This document shows, piece by piece, positions 42,392 to 52,851 of a DNA stretch of 64,000 nt. Numbering within the stretch: position 1 is the stretch's first letter; every line of letters begins with the position of its first letter. Origin of the DNA: JBHGBM01 sp041946965 (GTDB lineage: Bacteria > Acidobacteriota > Terriglobia > Bryobacterales > Bryobacteraceae); assembly GCA_041946965.1 (NCBI GenBank), contig JBHGBM010000015.1, forward strand, positions 1-64,000, given 5' to 3'. The notes beneath the pieces are model-generated. The model worked only from the letters and a program-made list of their open reading frames with translations. It ran no database searches and was not told the DNA's origin. The position numbers and the translations under genes were made by a program.

Positions 42392-43158
42392 ATGCGCCCG
42401 GCCCGGCGTGAGTAACGGATGGCCCCGGCCTGGAACAGCCGGCGCGGCGTGAGTTTCTGGAGCAGCACCACGGCCCTGTAAAACGCGGAAGGAATCACAA
42501 ACAGCTTGTTGCGGTCCAGTCCTTTCAGCGATTCGGCAACCACGTAATCGGCTTTCATCCACCAGCTTTCGGGGATGCGGCCGCGGTCTACGCCCATCAC
42601 GTCATGAAACTCGGTGAGCACGAAGCCGGGGCACAGGGCCTGCACCCGCACGGGGCTGTTGCGGCTCTTCAATTCCATCCAAAGGCCCTCGGTGAAGGCG
42701 TTCATCCAGGCCTTGGTGGAGCAGTAGCTTACGTTGCCGGGCGTCTCGCCGAACCCGGCCACCGAGGAGACGTTGATAATGCCGCCGCGGCCGCGCGCGG
42801 TCATGCCGCCGAGCGCGGCGTGGCACAGCCGCATGGCGGCGATCACGTGCAGGCGGCACATGGCCTCCTGGCCGGCCAGGTCCGCTTCCCAGAAGAAGCC
42901 GCGGGTGCCGAAACCGGCGTTGTTCACCAGCAGGTCCACTGTCGCCGCGCGGGCGGCCGCGCGCTCCAGGTCCGCGGGATTTGTAAGGTCCGCAACCAGA
43001 GCTTCGGTGCCGCGCAGCTCGTGGGCCAGCGCCTCCAGCCGGTCCGGGCGTCGCGCCACCAGGATCACCTGCATCCCGCGCGCCGCGAGCTGGCGCGCGA
43101 ACGCGGCGCCCAACCCCGCCGAAGCGCCGGTCACGAGCGCGGTTCTCAGTTCTTTCAT
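42388..43158 (-). CDS. Short-chain dehydrogenase/reductase
   Basis: A 256-residue NAD(P)H-dependent oxidoreductase. The cofactor motif TGASAGLGAAF lies near residues 10-20, NNAGFG near 82, and the catalytic Ser, Tyr, Lys are in INVSSVAGF and YCSTKAW. The SYCSTKA version with the usual YxxxK spacing reads Y-C-S-T-K, confirming the Tyr-Lys pair. Substrate is unknown. The ATG at 43158 is preferred over upstream in-frame codons because the TGxxxGxG motif must lie near the N-terminus. It is coupled to the metallopeptidase downstream and diverges from the MacA-like gene. Confidence 0.9.
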   Translation of the reverse strand: MKELRTALVTGASAGLGAAFARQLAARGMQVILVARRPDRLEALAHELRGTEALVADLTNPADLERAAARAATVDLLVNNAGFGTRGFFWEADLAGQEAMCRLHVIAAMRLCHAALGGMTARGRGGIINVSSVAGFGETPGNVSYCSTKAWMNAFTEGLWMELKSRNSPVRVQALCPGFVLTEFHDVMGVDRGRIPESWWMKADYVVAESLKGLDRNKLFVIPSAFYRAVVLLQKLTPRRLFQAGAIRYSRRAGRI

Positions 43159-43171
43159 GGGAGTGGTTACT

Positions 43172-43212
43172 ATTGTAGTAAATGGAACTTGGCGCCATGC
43201 GCTGCGTATAAC
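43172..43212. promoter_or_regulatory. Divergent control region between SDR and MacA-like adaptor
   Basis: The 74-base gap holds TACAAT on the minus strand (43177-43172, five of six -10 matches) facing the SDR, and TATAAC on the plus strand (43207-43212) facing the adaptor, the latter preceded at 43183-43190 by TGGAACTT. The -35 regions are weak matches, so these are candidates only. Confidence 0.32.
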
Positions 43213-43232
43213 TCTGATTAGGGGTGATCCGC

Positions 43233-44438
43233 ATGGCAAAGAACGGAAAAAGGCGACGATTTGTATGGCTGCTGCTGATCGTCGTCCCAATGCTCGGCGG
43301 GGCGGCCTTTTTCTCACTGAAAGCCATCGGGCGGAATTCTCCCAAGATCGACCCGGAAAAGCTGGTGAAGGTGGAACGCCTGGACCTGGCGCGCTCCGTG
43401 GTCGCCACCGGCAAGATCGAACCCACCACTAAAGTCGAGATCAAGTCCAAGGCCAGCGGAATCATCCAGCGGCTGCCGGTGAACGTGGGCGACGCGGTGC
43501 GCAAAGGGCAGGTCATCTGCGAGCTGGATAAGAATGACCTTCAGCCGCGCGTCCGCGAGGCGCAGGCGGCGCTGGGCATGGCCGAAGCCGCGGTCAACAG
43601 CGCCAGGGCCGACCTGGAACGTTACAAGGTGGAAGCCGCCGGACCCGACCTGCCGTTCCTGAAGCGCGACATGGAACGCGCGCGGCAGATGTTCTCCGAC
43701 GGCCTGATCGCCCAGAACGTGCGCGATGATTCGGAAAAGAACTACGAGCTGGCACGCAATAAGCAGCAGTCCGCCATCGTGAACCTGGGCGTGGCGCGCG
43801 CTTCGATTGCCAAGGCGGAAGCCGCCAGGGAACAGGCGCGCGCGGTGCTGGCGCGAGTGGAGGAGGACCTGCGCAACGCCACCATCGTCTCCCCCATCGA
43901 CGGCGTAGTGCTTTCGCGCGACCGCGAGGCGGGCGACGCGGTCAGTTCCATCCTCACCATGGGCTCCGGCGCCACCCTCATCATGACCCTGGGCGACCTC
44001 GCCGAGGTTTACGTGAAGGGCAAGGTGGATGAGAGCGACATCGGCAAGGTTTACGTGGGCCAGCCCGCACGCATCACCGTGGAGTCGTACAAGGACCGGA
44101 AATTCGCGGGCAAGGTGACCAAGATCTCGCCCATGGGGGTGGAGAAGGACAACGTCACCACCTTCGAGGTGCGCGTTTCCATTTCCAATGAGTCGCGCAA
44201 GCTGAGCGCGGTCATGACCGCCAACGCCGAGATCATTCTGGAAGAGCGCAAGGGCGTTCTGGCGGTCCCCGAGGGCGCCATCCTGTACGGCAAGGACAAG
44301 TCGACCAACGTCGAAATCCCCGACCCGACCGTGGAAAAGGGCAAACGGAGGGTGGCGGTGGCCACCGGGATCAGCAACGGTTCGAAGATTCAGATCCTCA
44401 AGGGGCTGGCCGAAGGGCAGCAGGTCATCCTGCAATAG
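43233..44438 (+). CDS. MacA-like periplasmic adaptor of an ABC exporter
   Basis: A 401-residue membrane-fusion protein. A basic N-terminus and a single membrane segment (FVWLLLIVVPMLGGAAFFSL) are followed by the first lipoyl half (KASGIIQRLPVNVGDAVRKGQVICELD), a long alpha-helical hairpin (about 95-220), the second lipoyl half (NATIVSPIDGVVLSRDREAGDAVS) and beta-barrel domains (VDESDIGKVYVGQPARITVE). It bridges the two permeases that follow to an outer-membrane channel. A good AGGGGTGAT ribosome site precedes the ATG; a GTG three codons earlier is less likely. It is 10 bases ahead of the first permease. Confidence 0.9.
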   Translation: MAKNGKRRRFVWLLLIVVPMLGGAAFFSLKAIGRNSPKIDPEKLVKVERLDLARSVVATGKIEPTTKVEIKSKASGIIQRLPVNVGDAVRKGQVICELDKNDLQPRVREAQAALGMAEAAVNSARADLERYKVEAAGPDLPFLKRDMERARQMFSDGLIAQNVRDDSEKNYELARNKQQSAIVNLGVARASIAKAEAAREQARAVLARVEEDLRNATIVSPIDGVVLSRDREAGDAVSSILTMGSGATLIMTLGDLAEVYVKGKVDESDIGKVYVGQPARITVESYKDRKFAGKVTKISPMGVEKDNVTTFEVRVSISNESRKLSAVMTANAEIILEERKGVLAVPEGAILYGKDKSTNVEIPDPTVEKGKRRVAVATGISNGSKIQILKGLAEGQQVILQ

Positions 44439-44448
44439 GGGCGCCGCC

Positions 44449-45697
<1,249 letters not shown>

Positions 45698-45708
<11 letters not shown>

Positions 45709-46957
45709 CAGCATCCTCGGCGAGGCCGCGCAGGCGCTGCGCTTCAACCTCCAGCGCAGCGTGCTCACCACCGTCAGCCTGGCCTGGGGCGTGGCGTGCT
45801 TCGTGATCCTGTACTCTTACGGAGACGGCTTTCAGGCGGCGCTGACCTCCTCGTTCCGCGCGGTGGGGCACGACCTCATCCTGACGTTCGCCGGGCAGAC
45901 CTCCTCGCAGGCGGGCGGCGAGCGCGCCGGCCGCCACATCCGCTTCGACGTGGCCGACGTGGACGCCATACGGGAATCCGTCCCCCTGGTGGCCGCCATC
46001 TCGCCGGAGGTGATGGTGCGCGGCGCCACCGTGGTGCGGGGATATCGCACCCTCACCCGCACCATTCGCGCGGTGCGGCCGCCCTACGGCGCGGTGCGCA
46101 ACATGGCGATGCAATCGGGCCGCTGGCTCACTCCGGAGGACGATCTGAACAAATCCCGCGTGGCCGTGATGGGCGCCGAAGCCGCGCGCAAGATCTTCGG
46201 CGAGATCCCCCCGGAAAACGAAGAGATCACCGTCAACGGCCTGCGCTTCTCCATCGTGGGCGTGCTCAAGACCAAGACCCAGATTTCCAATTACAACACG
46301 CCGGATAACGAGTGTCTCTTCATCCCTTATGAGACGGCGTCGCTGTTGCGCGATATCCGCTATCCCACGTTCATCGTGTGGTCGCCCGTGAACCCCATGT
46401 TCCGCAAGGAGTCCATGCGGCAGGTGCGGGAGGTGCTCGCGCGCCGGCATAATTTCGCGCCCACCGATGAGCGCGCGGTGGAAATGGTCGCCTTCAACGA
46501 GTTCCTGCGCATCATCGATACCATGAGCATCGCGTTGCGCGTGCTGCTGGGCTTCATCGGGACGCTGACCCTGGCCATCGGTGGGGTGGGGCTGGCCAAC
46601 ATCATGCTGGTCTCGGTGACGCAGCGGACGCGCGAGATCGGGGTGCTGAAATCGGTGGGGGCCACGCGCGGCGCGATTCTGGCGCGGTTTCTGCTGGAGG
46701 CCATGGCGATCGTGACGCTGGGCGGCGCGCTGGGGGTGTTTTGCGGCTGGGGCGTGACCCGGCTGCTGGGCACCCTGCCGCTGCTCGGGCCGCTGTTCGA
46801 GGACACCACCGGGACCGGCGACATCCACTTGCGGATTTCCACCTTCGCCGTGCTCACCTCGACGATGATGCTCGAAACCGTGGGGCTGATCGCCGGACTG
46901 CTGCCGGCCATCAAGGCGGCGCGCCTGGATCCCATCGAAGCTTTGCGGTACGAATAG
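45698..46957 (+). CDS. MacB-type ABC transporter permease, copy 2 (no ATPase domain)
   Basis: A 419-residue paralogue of the preceding permease. It has TM1 (VLTTVSLAWGVACFVILYSYG), a MacB_PCD domain with the shared TxSQAGGxRAGRxIR element, and the FtsX domain (ANIMLVSVTQRTREIGVLKSVGATRGAIL), ending in the typical PIEALRYE. The same length and a shared element point to an old duplication. Neither permease carries an ATPase, and no ABC ATPase gene lies within the window, so energy must come from a protein coded elsewhere. Probable complex: adaptor, two permeases, external ATPase, and an outer-membrane channel. Confidence 0.9.
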
Positions 46958-46990
46958 CGCGTTACCGTCCGATAAGTCCGGCAGGGGGCC

Positions 46991-48379
46991 ATGCGCCGGA
47001 TCTTCAAACCCTCGCTCGCCGATTTCCTGCTCGGCGCGCTGCTATACGCCTGTTTTGCGCGCGGAGGCTGGCAGGCGCTGCTGGCCGATGGCGATACCGG
47101 CTGGCACATCCGCACCGGCGAGCTGATCCTGACCACCGGCAGGGTGCCCTCCGCGGATCCGTTTTCCTTCACCCGCGCCGGGGAGCCGTGGTTCGCCTGG
47201 GAGTGGCTTTCGGATGTGATCTTCGCCATGCTGCACCGGCACTGGGGCCTGGCGGGAGTGGCGGGACTGGCGGCGGTGGTGCTGGCTCTGGCCGCCGTAC
47301 TGCTGTTCCGCCGCATGCTGCGCGCCGGGGCCGATATCTGGATCGCGCTGCCGCTGGCGCTGGCGGCGGCGGGAGCCTCGAGCGTGCACTACCTGGCGCG
47401 CCCGCACGTGTTCACCATCCTGGGGGCGGCGGCGGCGTTCGGCATCCTGGAATCGGAGCGGCGGCTGTGGCTGCTGGTTCCCATGGCGGCGCTGTGGACC
47501 AACCTGCACGGCGGGTGGGTGGCGCTGGTCGCCTCGGTGTGGCTGCTGGCGGCGGTGCGGAGGAAACACGTGCCGGTGGCCGCCGCCTGCACCGCCGCGA
47601 CGCTCCTGAACCCCTACGGCTGGCGCCTGCACGCGCACGTGTTCGATTACCTGCGCTCGGGGTGGATTCTCCAGAATGTGCAGGAGTTCCAGCCGCCGCG
47701 CTTTGAAAGCGAGGGCCTGCTGCAATTCGCCGCGCTGCTGGCGCTGGGGCTGGCCATGGTTTCGCGCTACGCCGCCGCGCGCCGCTGGTATCCGGCGCTG
47801 ATCACGCTGGTGTGGGCGCTGGCGGCTCTGCGTTCGGCGCGCCACGTGCCCGTGTACGCGGCCGCCGCGGCACCGTTGGCGGCGGGCGAATTGGGCGCGT
47901 TGTGGCGCGGCGTGCGGGGCGGCCTTGCCGAAACCTTCCGGGCCATCGGCCGGGATTTTTCCGCCGAGGGGCTGCGTTTCAGCGCCTGGGCGCCGGTGCT
48001 GGCGGCCGGCGTGTTCGCGCTCTCGCCCCCCGCTTGCGGTTTCCCCGAGCAACGCTTTCCGGTGGCGGCGGTGGAGCGCCTCGCTCCGGGAGCCAGGGTG
48101 CTCACCTCCGACCAGTGGGGCGACTACCTCATCTACCGCCTCTATCCCCGCCAGCGGGTCTTTTTCGACGGCCGTAGCGATTTCTACGGCCCCGCGCTCG
48201 GCCGCCAGTACCAGTCGCTCATGTCCGCCACCGGCCCCTGGGAGTCCGTTTTCGAGCGCTACGCCTTCCAGTTCGCCCTGCTGCCACACGACTGGCCGCT
48301 CCAGGCGGTGCTGGCGCGCGACCCCCGCTGGCGGCTGGTCTACCGCGACCGAACCGCCGCTCTTTTCGCCCGCCGTTAA
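46991..48379 (+). CDS. Polytopic membrane protein, GT-C-like
   Basis: A 462-residue inner-membrane protein with about ten hydrophobic segments. The first loop contains DGDTGWHIRTGELIL, with an acidic pair after TM1 that is typical of GT-C glycosyltransferase-like and DUF-type membrane proteins, followed by PSADPFSFTRAGEPWFAWEWLSD and LARPHVFTIL. A periplasmic C-terminal part (ARVLTSDQWGDYLIYRLYPRQRVFFDGRSDFYG) looks globular. A lipid-linked-sugar glycosyltransferase is a possible role but is not shown by any catalytic motif I trust. It lies between the ABC exporter and the Tad genes, and its stop is 31 bases ahead of CpaB. Confidence 0.72.
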   Translation: MRRIFKPSLADFLLGALLYACFARGGWQALLADGDTGWHIRTGELILTTGRVPSADPFSFTRAGEPWFAWEWLSDVIFAMLHRHWGLAGVAGLAAVVLALAAVLLFRRMLRAGADIWIALPLALAAAGASSVHYLARPHVFTILGAAAAFGILESERRLWLLVPMAALWTNLHGGWVALVASVWLLAAVRRKHVPVAAACTAATLLNPYGWRLHAHVFDYLRSGWILQNVQEFQPPRFESEGLLQFAALLALGLAMVSRYAAARRWYPALITLVWALAALRSARHVPVYAAAAAPLAAGELGALWRGVRGGLAETFRAIGRDFSAEGLRFSAWAPVLAAGVFALSPPACGFPEQRFPVAAVERLAPGARVLTSDQWGDYLIYRLYPRQRVFFDGRSDFYGPALGRQYQSLMSATGPWESVFERYAFQFALLPHDWPLQAVLARDPRWRLVYRDRTAALFARR

Positions 48380-48410
48380 AGCTTTTCCCCATACTGCCGA
48401 ATTACCGGAT

Positions 48411-49286
48411 GTGAGGCTGGACCGGAAATTTCTGGCGGCCGTGGCGGCCAGTCTGCTGTGGGCGCTGCTGGTGGCGGCGGTATTCTACCGCGTGTCTCTC
48501 AGGGCGGCCCGTCCCCCGCAGGCGCGCAAACCCCTGGTGATTGCGGTGCGCGATCTGGCCCCCGGCGCGGCCATCGCGGCCAACATGGTGCGGCTGACCG
48601 AGGTGCCGCCTGAAGCCTTCCCCAAGGGCGGGTTTTCGAGACTGGAGGAAGTGGTGAACCGTCCGGTGGCCGCCGCCATCCTGCCGGACGAACCGGTCAC
48701 GGAGGCGCGCCTGGCAGCCCGCGGCAGCGGGGTCGGGCTCGCGCCGCTCATCCCGGCGGGCAAGCGCGCCGTGGCGGTCAAAGTGAATGAAGTGGTGGGG
48801 GTGGCCGGGTTCGTGCTGCCCGGCATGCGCGTGGACGTGCTGGTCACCGGGCGCGCTCCGGGCCGCGACGATACCGCCACCCGCACGGTGCTTCAGAACG
48901 TCACCGTGCTCTCGGCCGGGCAGGCTATCCAGACCGACGGCAAGAACCAGACCATCAACGCGCAAGTGGTCACCCTGCTGGTGAATCCCGAGCAGGCCGA
49001 GGTGCTGGCCCTGGCCAGCAACGAAGGCCGCATTCAACTTGCGCTCAGAAACTCCGCCGACGAGCGCATTGCCGCGCCGCCGGGCACGGAACTGCGGCGG
49101 CTGTACGGCGTGGCTCCTCCGCCGCCGGCCGCCGCCGCGCCGCGCCCGGCGGTGGCCGTGAAACCGCGCGTCCCGGTGGAACCGCCCCGCAAGGCCGCGG
49201 CCGCACAGGCCCCGGCGCCTCCCAGCGCCGGCGACACCGTGGTGGTGTTCCGCGGAGGCCGGCCCACCGTGGAGGCCATCCCGTGA
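48411..49286 (+). CDS. cpaB: Flp pilus assembly protein CpaB
   Basis: A 291-residue periplasmic protein of the Tad system. The N-terminal membrane segment (FLAAVAASLLWALLVAAVFY) precedes the SAF-like domain (VIAVRDLAPGAAIAANMVRLTEVPPEAFPKG), and the RcpC/CpaB core contains VNEVVGVAGFVLPGMRVDVLV and VTLLVNPEQAEVLALASNEGRIQLALR. CpaB stabilises the secretin. The C-terminus is a Pro/Ala-rich linker. GTG at 48411 is the likely start although the ribosome site is weak. Its stop overlaps the secretin start by GTGA. Confidence 0.9.
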   Translation: MRLDRKFLAAVAASLLWALLVAAVFYRVSLRAARPPQARKPLVIAVRDLAPGAAIAANMVRLTEVPPEAFPKGGFSRLEEVVNRPVAAAILPDEPVTEARLAARGSGVGLAPLIPAGKRAVAVKVNEVVGVAGFVLPGMRVDVLVTGRAPGRDDTATRTVLQNVTVLSAGQAIQTDGKNQTINAQVVTLLVNPEQAEVLALASNEGRIQLALRNSADERIAAPPGTELRRLYGVAPPPPAAAAPRPAVAVKPRVPVEPPRKAAAAQAPAPPSAGDTVVVFRGGRPTVEAIP

Positions 49287-50533
49287 TCGCCGCCCTTCTC
49301 GTCATGGCGGCCGGACTGGAGTCCGTAACGCTTTCGGTGGGTGGAAGCGCCGTGCTGGACGTTCCCGAAGGAGTGGCGCGCATCTCGGTGAGCAGTCCGG
49401 AAGTGGCCGACGCCTTCGCGGCCAGCGCCCGCGAGGTCCTGCTGCAAGCCAAGGCGCCGGGCAGCGCCAACGTGGTGATCTGGCCCAAGACCGGCGCCCG
49501 CCGCCATTACAACGTCACGGTGCAGCCCGACCTGGAACCCTTGCGAAAGCTGCTGCGCGAAACCTTTCCCGGCGAACAGATCGAGGTGCGGGCCACCCGG
49601 GAATCCCTGGCCCTGGTGGGCCGCGTCAGCAGCCAGGCGGTGGCGGACCGCGCCCTGCAACTGGCCGCTTCGGCGGTGAAGGGCGCCGTCAGCAACTTAC
49701 AGGCGGCGCCGCCCGCGGTGGAGCGGCAGGTGCTGCTGCGGGTCAAGTTCGCCGAAGTGAACCGCGCGGCGTCGAGCGCCTTCGGAGTAAACCTGCTCTC
49801 CACCGGCGCGGGCAACACGCCGGCCAGCGCCGGCACGGGCCAGTTCCCCTCGGGGGCCTTGGACGAGATCTCCGGGCGCATTCCAGGCAAGCTGGGCGGC
49901 ACGGCCACCACGTGGTCGCTTTCCGACGTGCTGAACGTATTCGCCTTCCGCCCGGACCTGAACCTCGGGGTGCTCATCCGCGATTTGCAGACCCGCGGGC
50001 TGTTGCAGATCCTGGCGGAACCGAACCTGGTGGCCAGCAACGGCAAGGAAGCCAGTTTCCTGGTGGGCGGCGAGTTTCCGGTGCCGGTGGTGCAGAGCGG
50101 CGCCAGCGCCGGCGCGGTCACGGTGCAGTTCCGCGAGTTCGGCATCCGGCTGGCGTTCACGCCGCTGCTGACGACGAACCGCACCGTGAAGCTGCACGTC
50201 AAGCCCGAGGTCTCCACCATCGACCCAACCAACGGCGTGCAGGTTTCGGGCTTTCTGATCCCGGCGCTGGCAACGCGCCGCATGGAGACGGACATCGAAC
50301 TGGCCGAGGGCCAGACCTTCGCCATCGCCGGTCTGATCGACGACCGCGCGGTGGAGAATCTCTCGCGCGTCCCCGGGCTTTCGAGCATTCCCGTACTGGG
50401 GGCGCTGTTCCGCAGCCGCTCGCTCACCAAGAACAAGACCGAGCTGATCGTGATGGTCACGCCGGAATCGGCCGTGCCCGCCGCCGCCCCGCCGCCCGGC
50501 CCCGAGATGCCGGTGCCCTTCCTGAAACCATGA
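49283..50533 (+). CDS. cpaC: Tad/type II secretion-family secretin (CpaC/RcpA)
   Basis: A 416-residue outer-membrane channel subunit. A short signal peptide starts at a GTG (IAALLVMAAG). The N-terminal pilus-assembly domain (SVTLSVGGSAVLDVPEGVARISVSSPEVADAF) and a BON-like segment (LALVGRVSSQAVADRALQLA) precede the secretin core (VLLRVKFAEVNRAASSAFGVNL, VGGEFPVPV, FGIRLAFTPLL) and the closing LFRSRSLTKNKTELIVMVTP. These features fit RcpA/CpaC. It overlaps CpaB and CpaF by four bases each. Confidence 0.92.
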   Translation: MIAALLVMAAGLESVTLSVGGSAVLDVPEGVARISVSSPEVADAFAASAREVLLQAKAPGSANVVIWPKTGARRHYNVTVQPDLEPLRKLLRETFPGEQIEVRATRESLALVGRVSSQAVADRALQLAASAVKGAVSNLQAAPPAVERQVLLRVKFAEVNRAASSAFGVNLLSTGAGNTPASAGTGQFPSGALDEISGRIPGKLGGTATTWSLSDVLNVFAFRPDLNLGVLIRDLQTRGLLQILAEPNLVASNGKEASFLVGGEFPVPVVQSGASAGAVTVQFREFGIRLAFTPLLTTNRTVKLHVKPEVSTIDPTNGVQVSGFLIPALATRRMETDIELAEGQTFAIAGLIDDRAVENLSRVPGLSSIPVLGALFRSRSLTKNKTELIVMVTPESAVPAAAPPPGPEMPVPFLKP

Positions 50534-51864
50534 CCGCCGGAATCGAACACGGATGGGAGGAGCGCCTGCTCCGCCCGGGCAAGCCGCAGCTCAAGCCCGA
50601 ATATCAGGAGCTGAAGTTCACGCTCCACCGCAAGCTGCTGGACCGCATCAACCTGGACGCGCTGGCGCGCATTGGCGACGACCGCATCCGCGGCGAGGTG
50701 CGGCAGGCGGTGCTGACCATCGTGGAGCAGGAACCCACGCTGCTGAGCGCGCTCGAAAAACAGCAAATCAGCGACGAGGTGCTCGACGAAGTCTTCGGCC
50801 TGGGGCCGCTCGAACCGCTGCTGCAAGACCCCACGGTTTCCGACATCCTGGTGAACGGCCACGGGCAGGTCTACGTGGAGCGGCGCGGGGTGCTGGAGTT
50901 GACCAGCGTGCGCTTCCACGACGACGGCCACCTGCTGCGCATCATCGACAAGATCGTCAGCCAGGTGGGGCGTCGGGTGGATGAATCCAACCCCATGGTG
51001 GACGCGCGCCTGCCGGACGGTTCGCGCGTGAACGCCATCATCCCGCCCCTGGCGGTGGACGGGCCGCTGCTCTCGGTGCGCCGTTTCGGCACCGATAAGC
51101 TCATGCCCGAGGACCTGGTGGAAAAACGCTCCCTGACCCGGGGCATGCTCACGCTGCTCGAAGCCGCGGTGCGGGCGCGGCTGAACATCCTGATCGCCGG
51201 CGGCACCGGCGCGGGCAAGACCACCCTGCTCAATGCGCTCTCGGCGTTCATCTCTCCCAAGGAGCGCATCGTCACCATCGAGGATGCGGCCGAGTTGCAG
51301 CTCAAGCAGCCGCACCTGGCGCGGTTGGAGACGCGCCCGCCGAACCTGGAGGGCCAGGGCGCGGTGCGGCAGCGGCAGCTTCTGATCAACAGCCTGCGCA
51401 TGCGGCCGGACCGCATCATCGTGGGCGAGGTGCGCGGCGAGGAGGCCCTCGACATGCTGCAAGCCATGAACACGGGCCACGACGGGTCGCTCACCACCAT
51501 CCACGCCAACACGCCGCGCGACGCCGTTTCGCGGCTGGAGGTGATGGTCTCGCTCGCCAGCGCCAACATGCCGCTCACGGCCATACGGCAGCAGGTGGCC
51601 TCGGCCATTCACGTTCTGGTGCAGGCGTCGCGTTTCAGCGACGGCTCGCGCCGCGTCACCAGCATCACGGAGGTCACCGGCATCGAATCGGACATCGTGA
51701 CCTTGCAGGATATTTTCGTGTTCGAAAAGCGCGGCCTCTCGCCGGAGGGCCGCGTGCTGGGGCGGTTCATCGCCACCGGCATCCTGCCGAAGTTCAATGA
51801 GAAGCTTCTGGCCGCGGGCATACGCCTGCCGCTCGATCTTTTTGACGAGGTGGCGCCGGTCTGA
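50530..51864 (+). CDS. cpaF: Tad secretion ATPase CpaF/TadA
   Basis: A 444-residue hexameric ATPase that powers Flp pilus extension and retraction. Domain order: an N-terminal helical part, the N-terminal domain with GLGPLEPLLQDPTVSDILVNG, and the RecA-like core with Walker A GGTGAGKTT, TIEDAAELQL (Asp box), RMRPDRIIVGEVRGEEA (Walker B with E) and the His box TGHDGSLTTIHANTPRDA. ATGA overlap with the secretin and with TadB on either side indicates one coupled operon. Confidence 0.95.
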   Translation: MTAGIEHGWEERLLRPGKPQLKPEYQELKFTLHRKLLDRINLDALARIGDDRIRGEVRQAVLTIVEQEPTLLSALEKQQISDEVLDEVFGLGPLEPLLQDPTVSDILVNGHGQVYVERRGVLELTSVRFHDDGHLLRIIDKIVSQVGRRVDESNPMVDARLPDGSRVNAIIPPLAVDGPLLSVRRFGTDKLMPEDLVEKRSLTRGMLTLLEAAVRARLNILIAGGTGAGKTTLLNALSAFISPKERIVTIEDAAELQLKQPHLARLETRPPNLEGQGAVRQRQLLINSLRMRPDRIIVGEVRGEEALDMLQAMNTGHDGSLTTIHANTPRDAVSRLEVMVSLASANMPLTAIRQQVASAIHVLVQASRFSDGSRRVTSITEVTGIESDIVTLQDIFVFEKRGLSPEGRVLGRFIATGILPKFNEKLLAAGIRLPLDLFDEVAPV

Positions 51865-52826
51865 TGCTGGCGGTCTTCGCGGTGGCCTTTCTGGCGGCGT
51901 TGAGCGGCTACGCGATGTTCGCCTGGCGCCTGGAAGGAGTGCGCCGCTCGACGGCGGTGCGCCGCCTGGCGCGAAAACCGCGGGAAGACAAGCCGCGCCG
52001 CACCGAATCGTTGCTCACCGACGCGGCCGCGGCGCGCCGCGGCCGCCTGGCGTTGCGCCTGCTCGAGCGCGTGCGGCTGAAGGAGCGCGCCGATGCGCTG
52101 CTCGAAACCGCCGGCTTGCGCTGGAGCGCCGCGCGGCTGCTGCACATCTGTTTATGCGCGTTCATTGCCGGGTTCGCAGCGGTTTCGCTCGCCACTGGCA
52201 ACCGCTACCCCGTCTTCGCGGCCCTGGCGGGCTGCGGCGCCATGCTGCTGCCGGTGGGATGGGTGCGGCGCCAGGCGCGGCGGCGTGTGGACCGCTTCGA
52301 GGAGCAATTCGCCGATTGCCTGGAATTCATCGCCCGCTCCATGCGCGCCGGCCATGCCTTCTCGGTGTCGCTCGAGATGATTCACAAGGAATTCCAGGAG
52401 CCCGTGGCGGCCGAGTTCCGCCGCGCCTTCGAAGAGCAGAACCTGGGGCTGCCGCTGGAGGTGGTGCTGGCGAAACTCGGCCGGCGGGTGCCTTCCATGG
52501 ACGTGCACTTCTTCGTCTCGGCGGTGCTGCTGCAAAAACGCACCGGCGGCAATCTGGCCGAAATCCTGGACAAGCTCGGCTACGTGATCCGCGAGCGTTT
52601 TAAGCTGCGCGGGCGCATCCGCGCCATCAGCGCGCACGGGCGGCTTTCCGGGGTGGTGCTCACCCTGATTCCGATCGTCGTGGCCCTGCTCATGTTTCTG
52701 GTGAACCCGCAGTACGCCCGGTTCTTCGTGGAGGATCCTGTGGGCCACGCCCTGCTGGCCGCCACCGTGGGGCTGCAACTGGTGGGGTACCTGATTATCC
52801 GGAAAGTCGTGAACATCGAGGTCTAG
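51864..52826 (+). CDS. tadB: Tad inner-membrane protein TadB (T2SS F-like)
   Basis: A 320-residue inner-membrane platform protein. A leading membrane segment, then a pair near residues 90-135, a cytoplasmic T2SSF-like helical domain (DRFEEQFADCLEFIARSMRAGHAFSVSLEMI, NLGLPLEVVLAKLGRRVPSMD, ILDKLGYVIRERFKLRGRI) and two C-terminal membrane segments. It partners TadC to form the platform driven by CpaF. The ATG overlaps the CpaF stop. Confidence 0.92.
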   Translation: MLAVFAVAFLAALSGYAMFAWRLEGVRRSTAVRRLARKPREDKPRRTESLLTDAAAARRGRLALRLLERVRLKERADALLETAGLRWSAARLLHICLCAFIAGFAAVSLATGNRYPVFAALAGCGAMLLPVGWVRRQARRRVDRFEEQFADCLEFIARSMRAGHAFSVSLEMIHKEFQEPVAAEFRRAFEEQNLGLPLEVVLAKLGRRVPSMDVHFFVSAVLLQKRTGGNLAEILDKLGYVIRERFKLRGRIRAISAHGRLSGVVLTLIPIVVALLMFLVNPQYARFFVEDPVGHALLAATVGLQLVGYLIIRKVVNIEV

Positions 52827-52851
52827 CGGCTGTGATGAGTCGGACATTGAG

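Noticed and set aside
43184..43217. GGAACTT and TCTGA as an ECF sigma promoter
   Set aside because: The spacing is 22 bases, too long for the usual 15-17.
49507..51612. Long minus-strand open frame of about 700 codons
   Set aside because: It lies opposite the secretin and CpaF genes, whose motifs are unmistakable.
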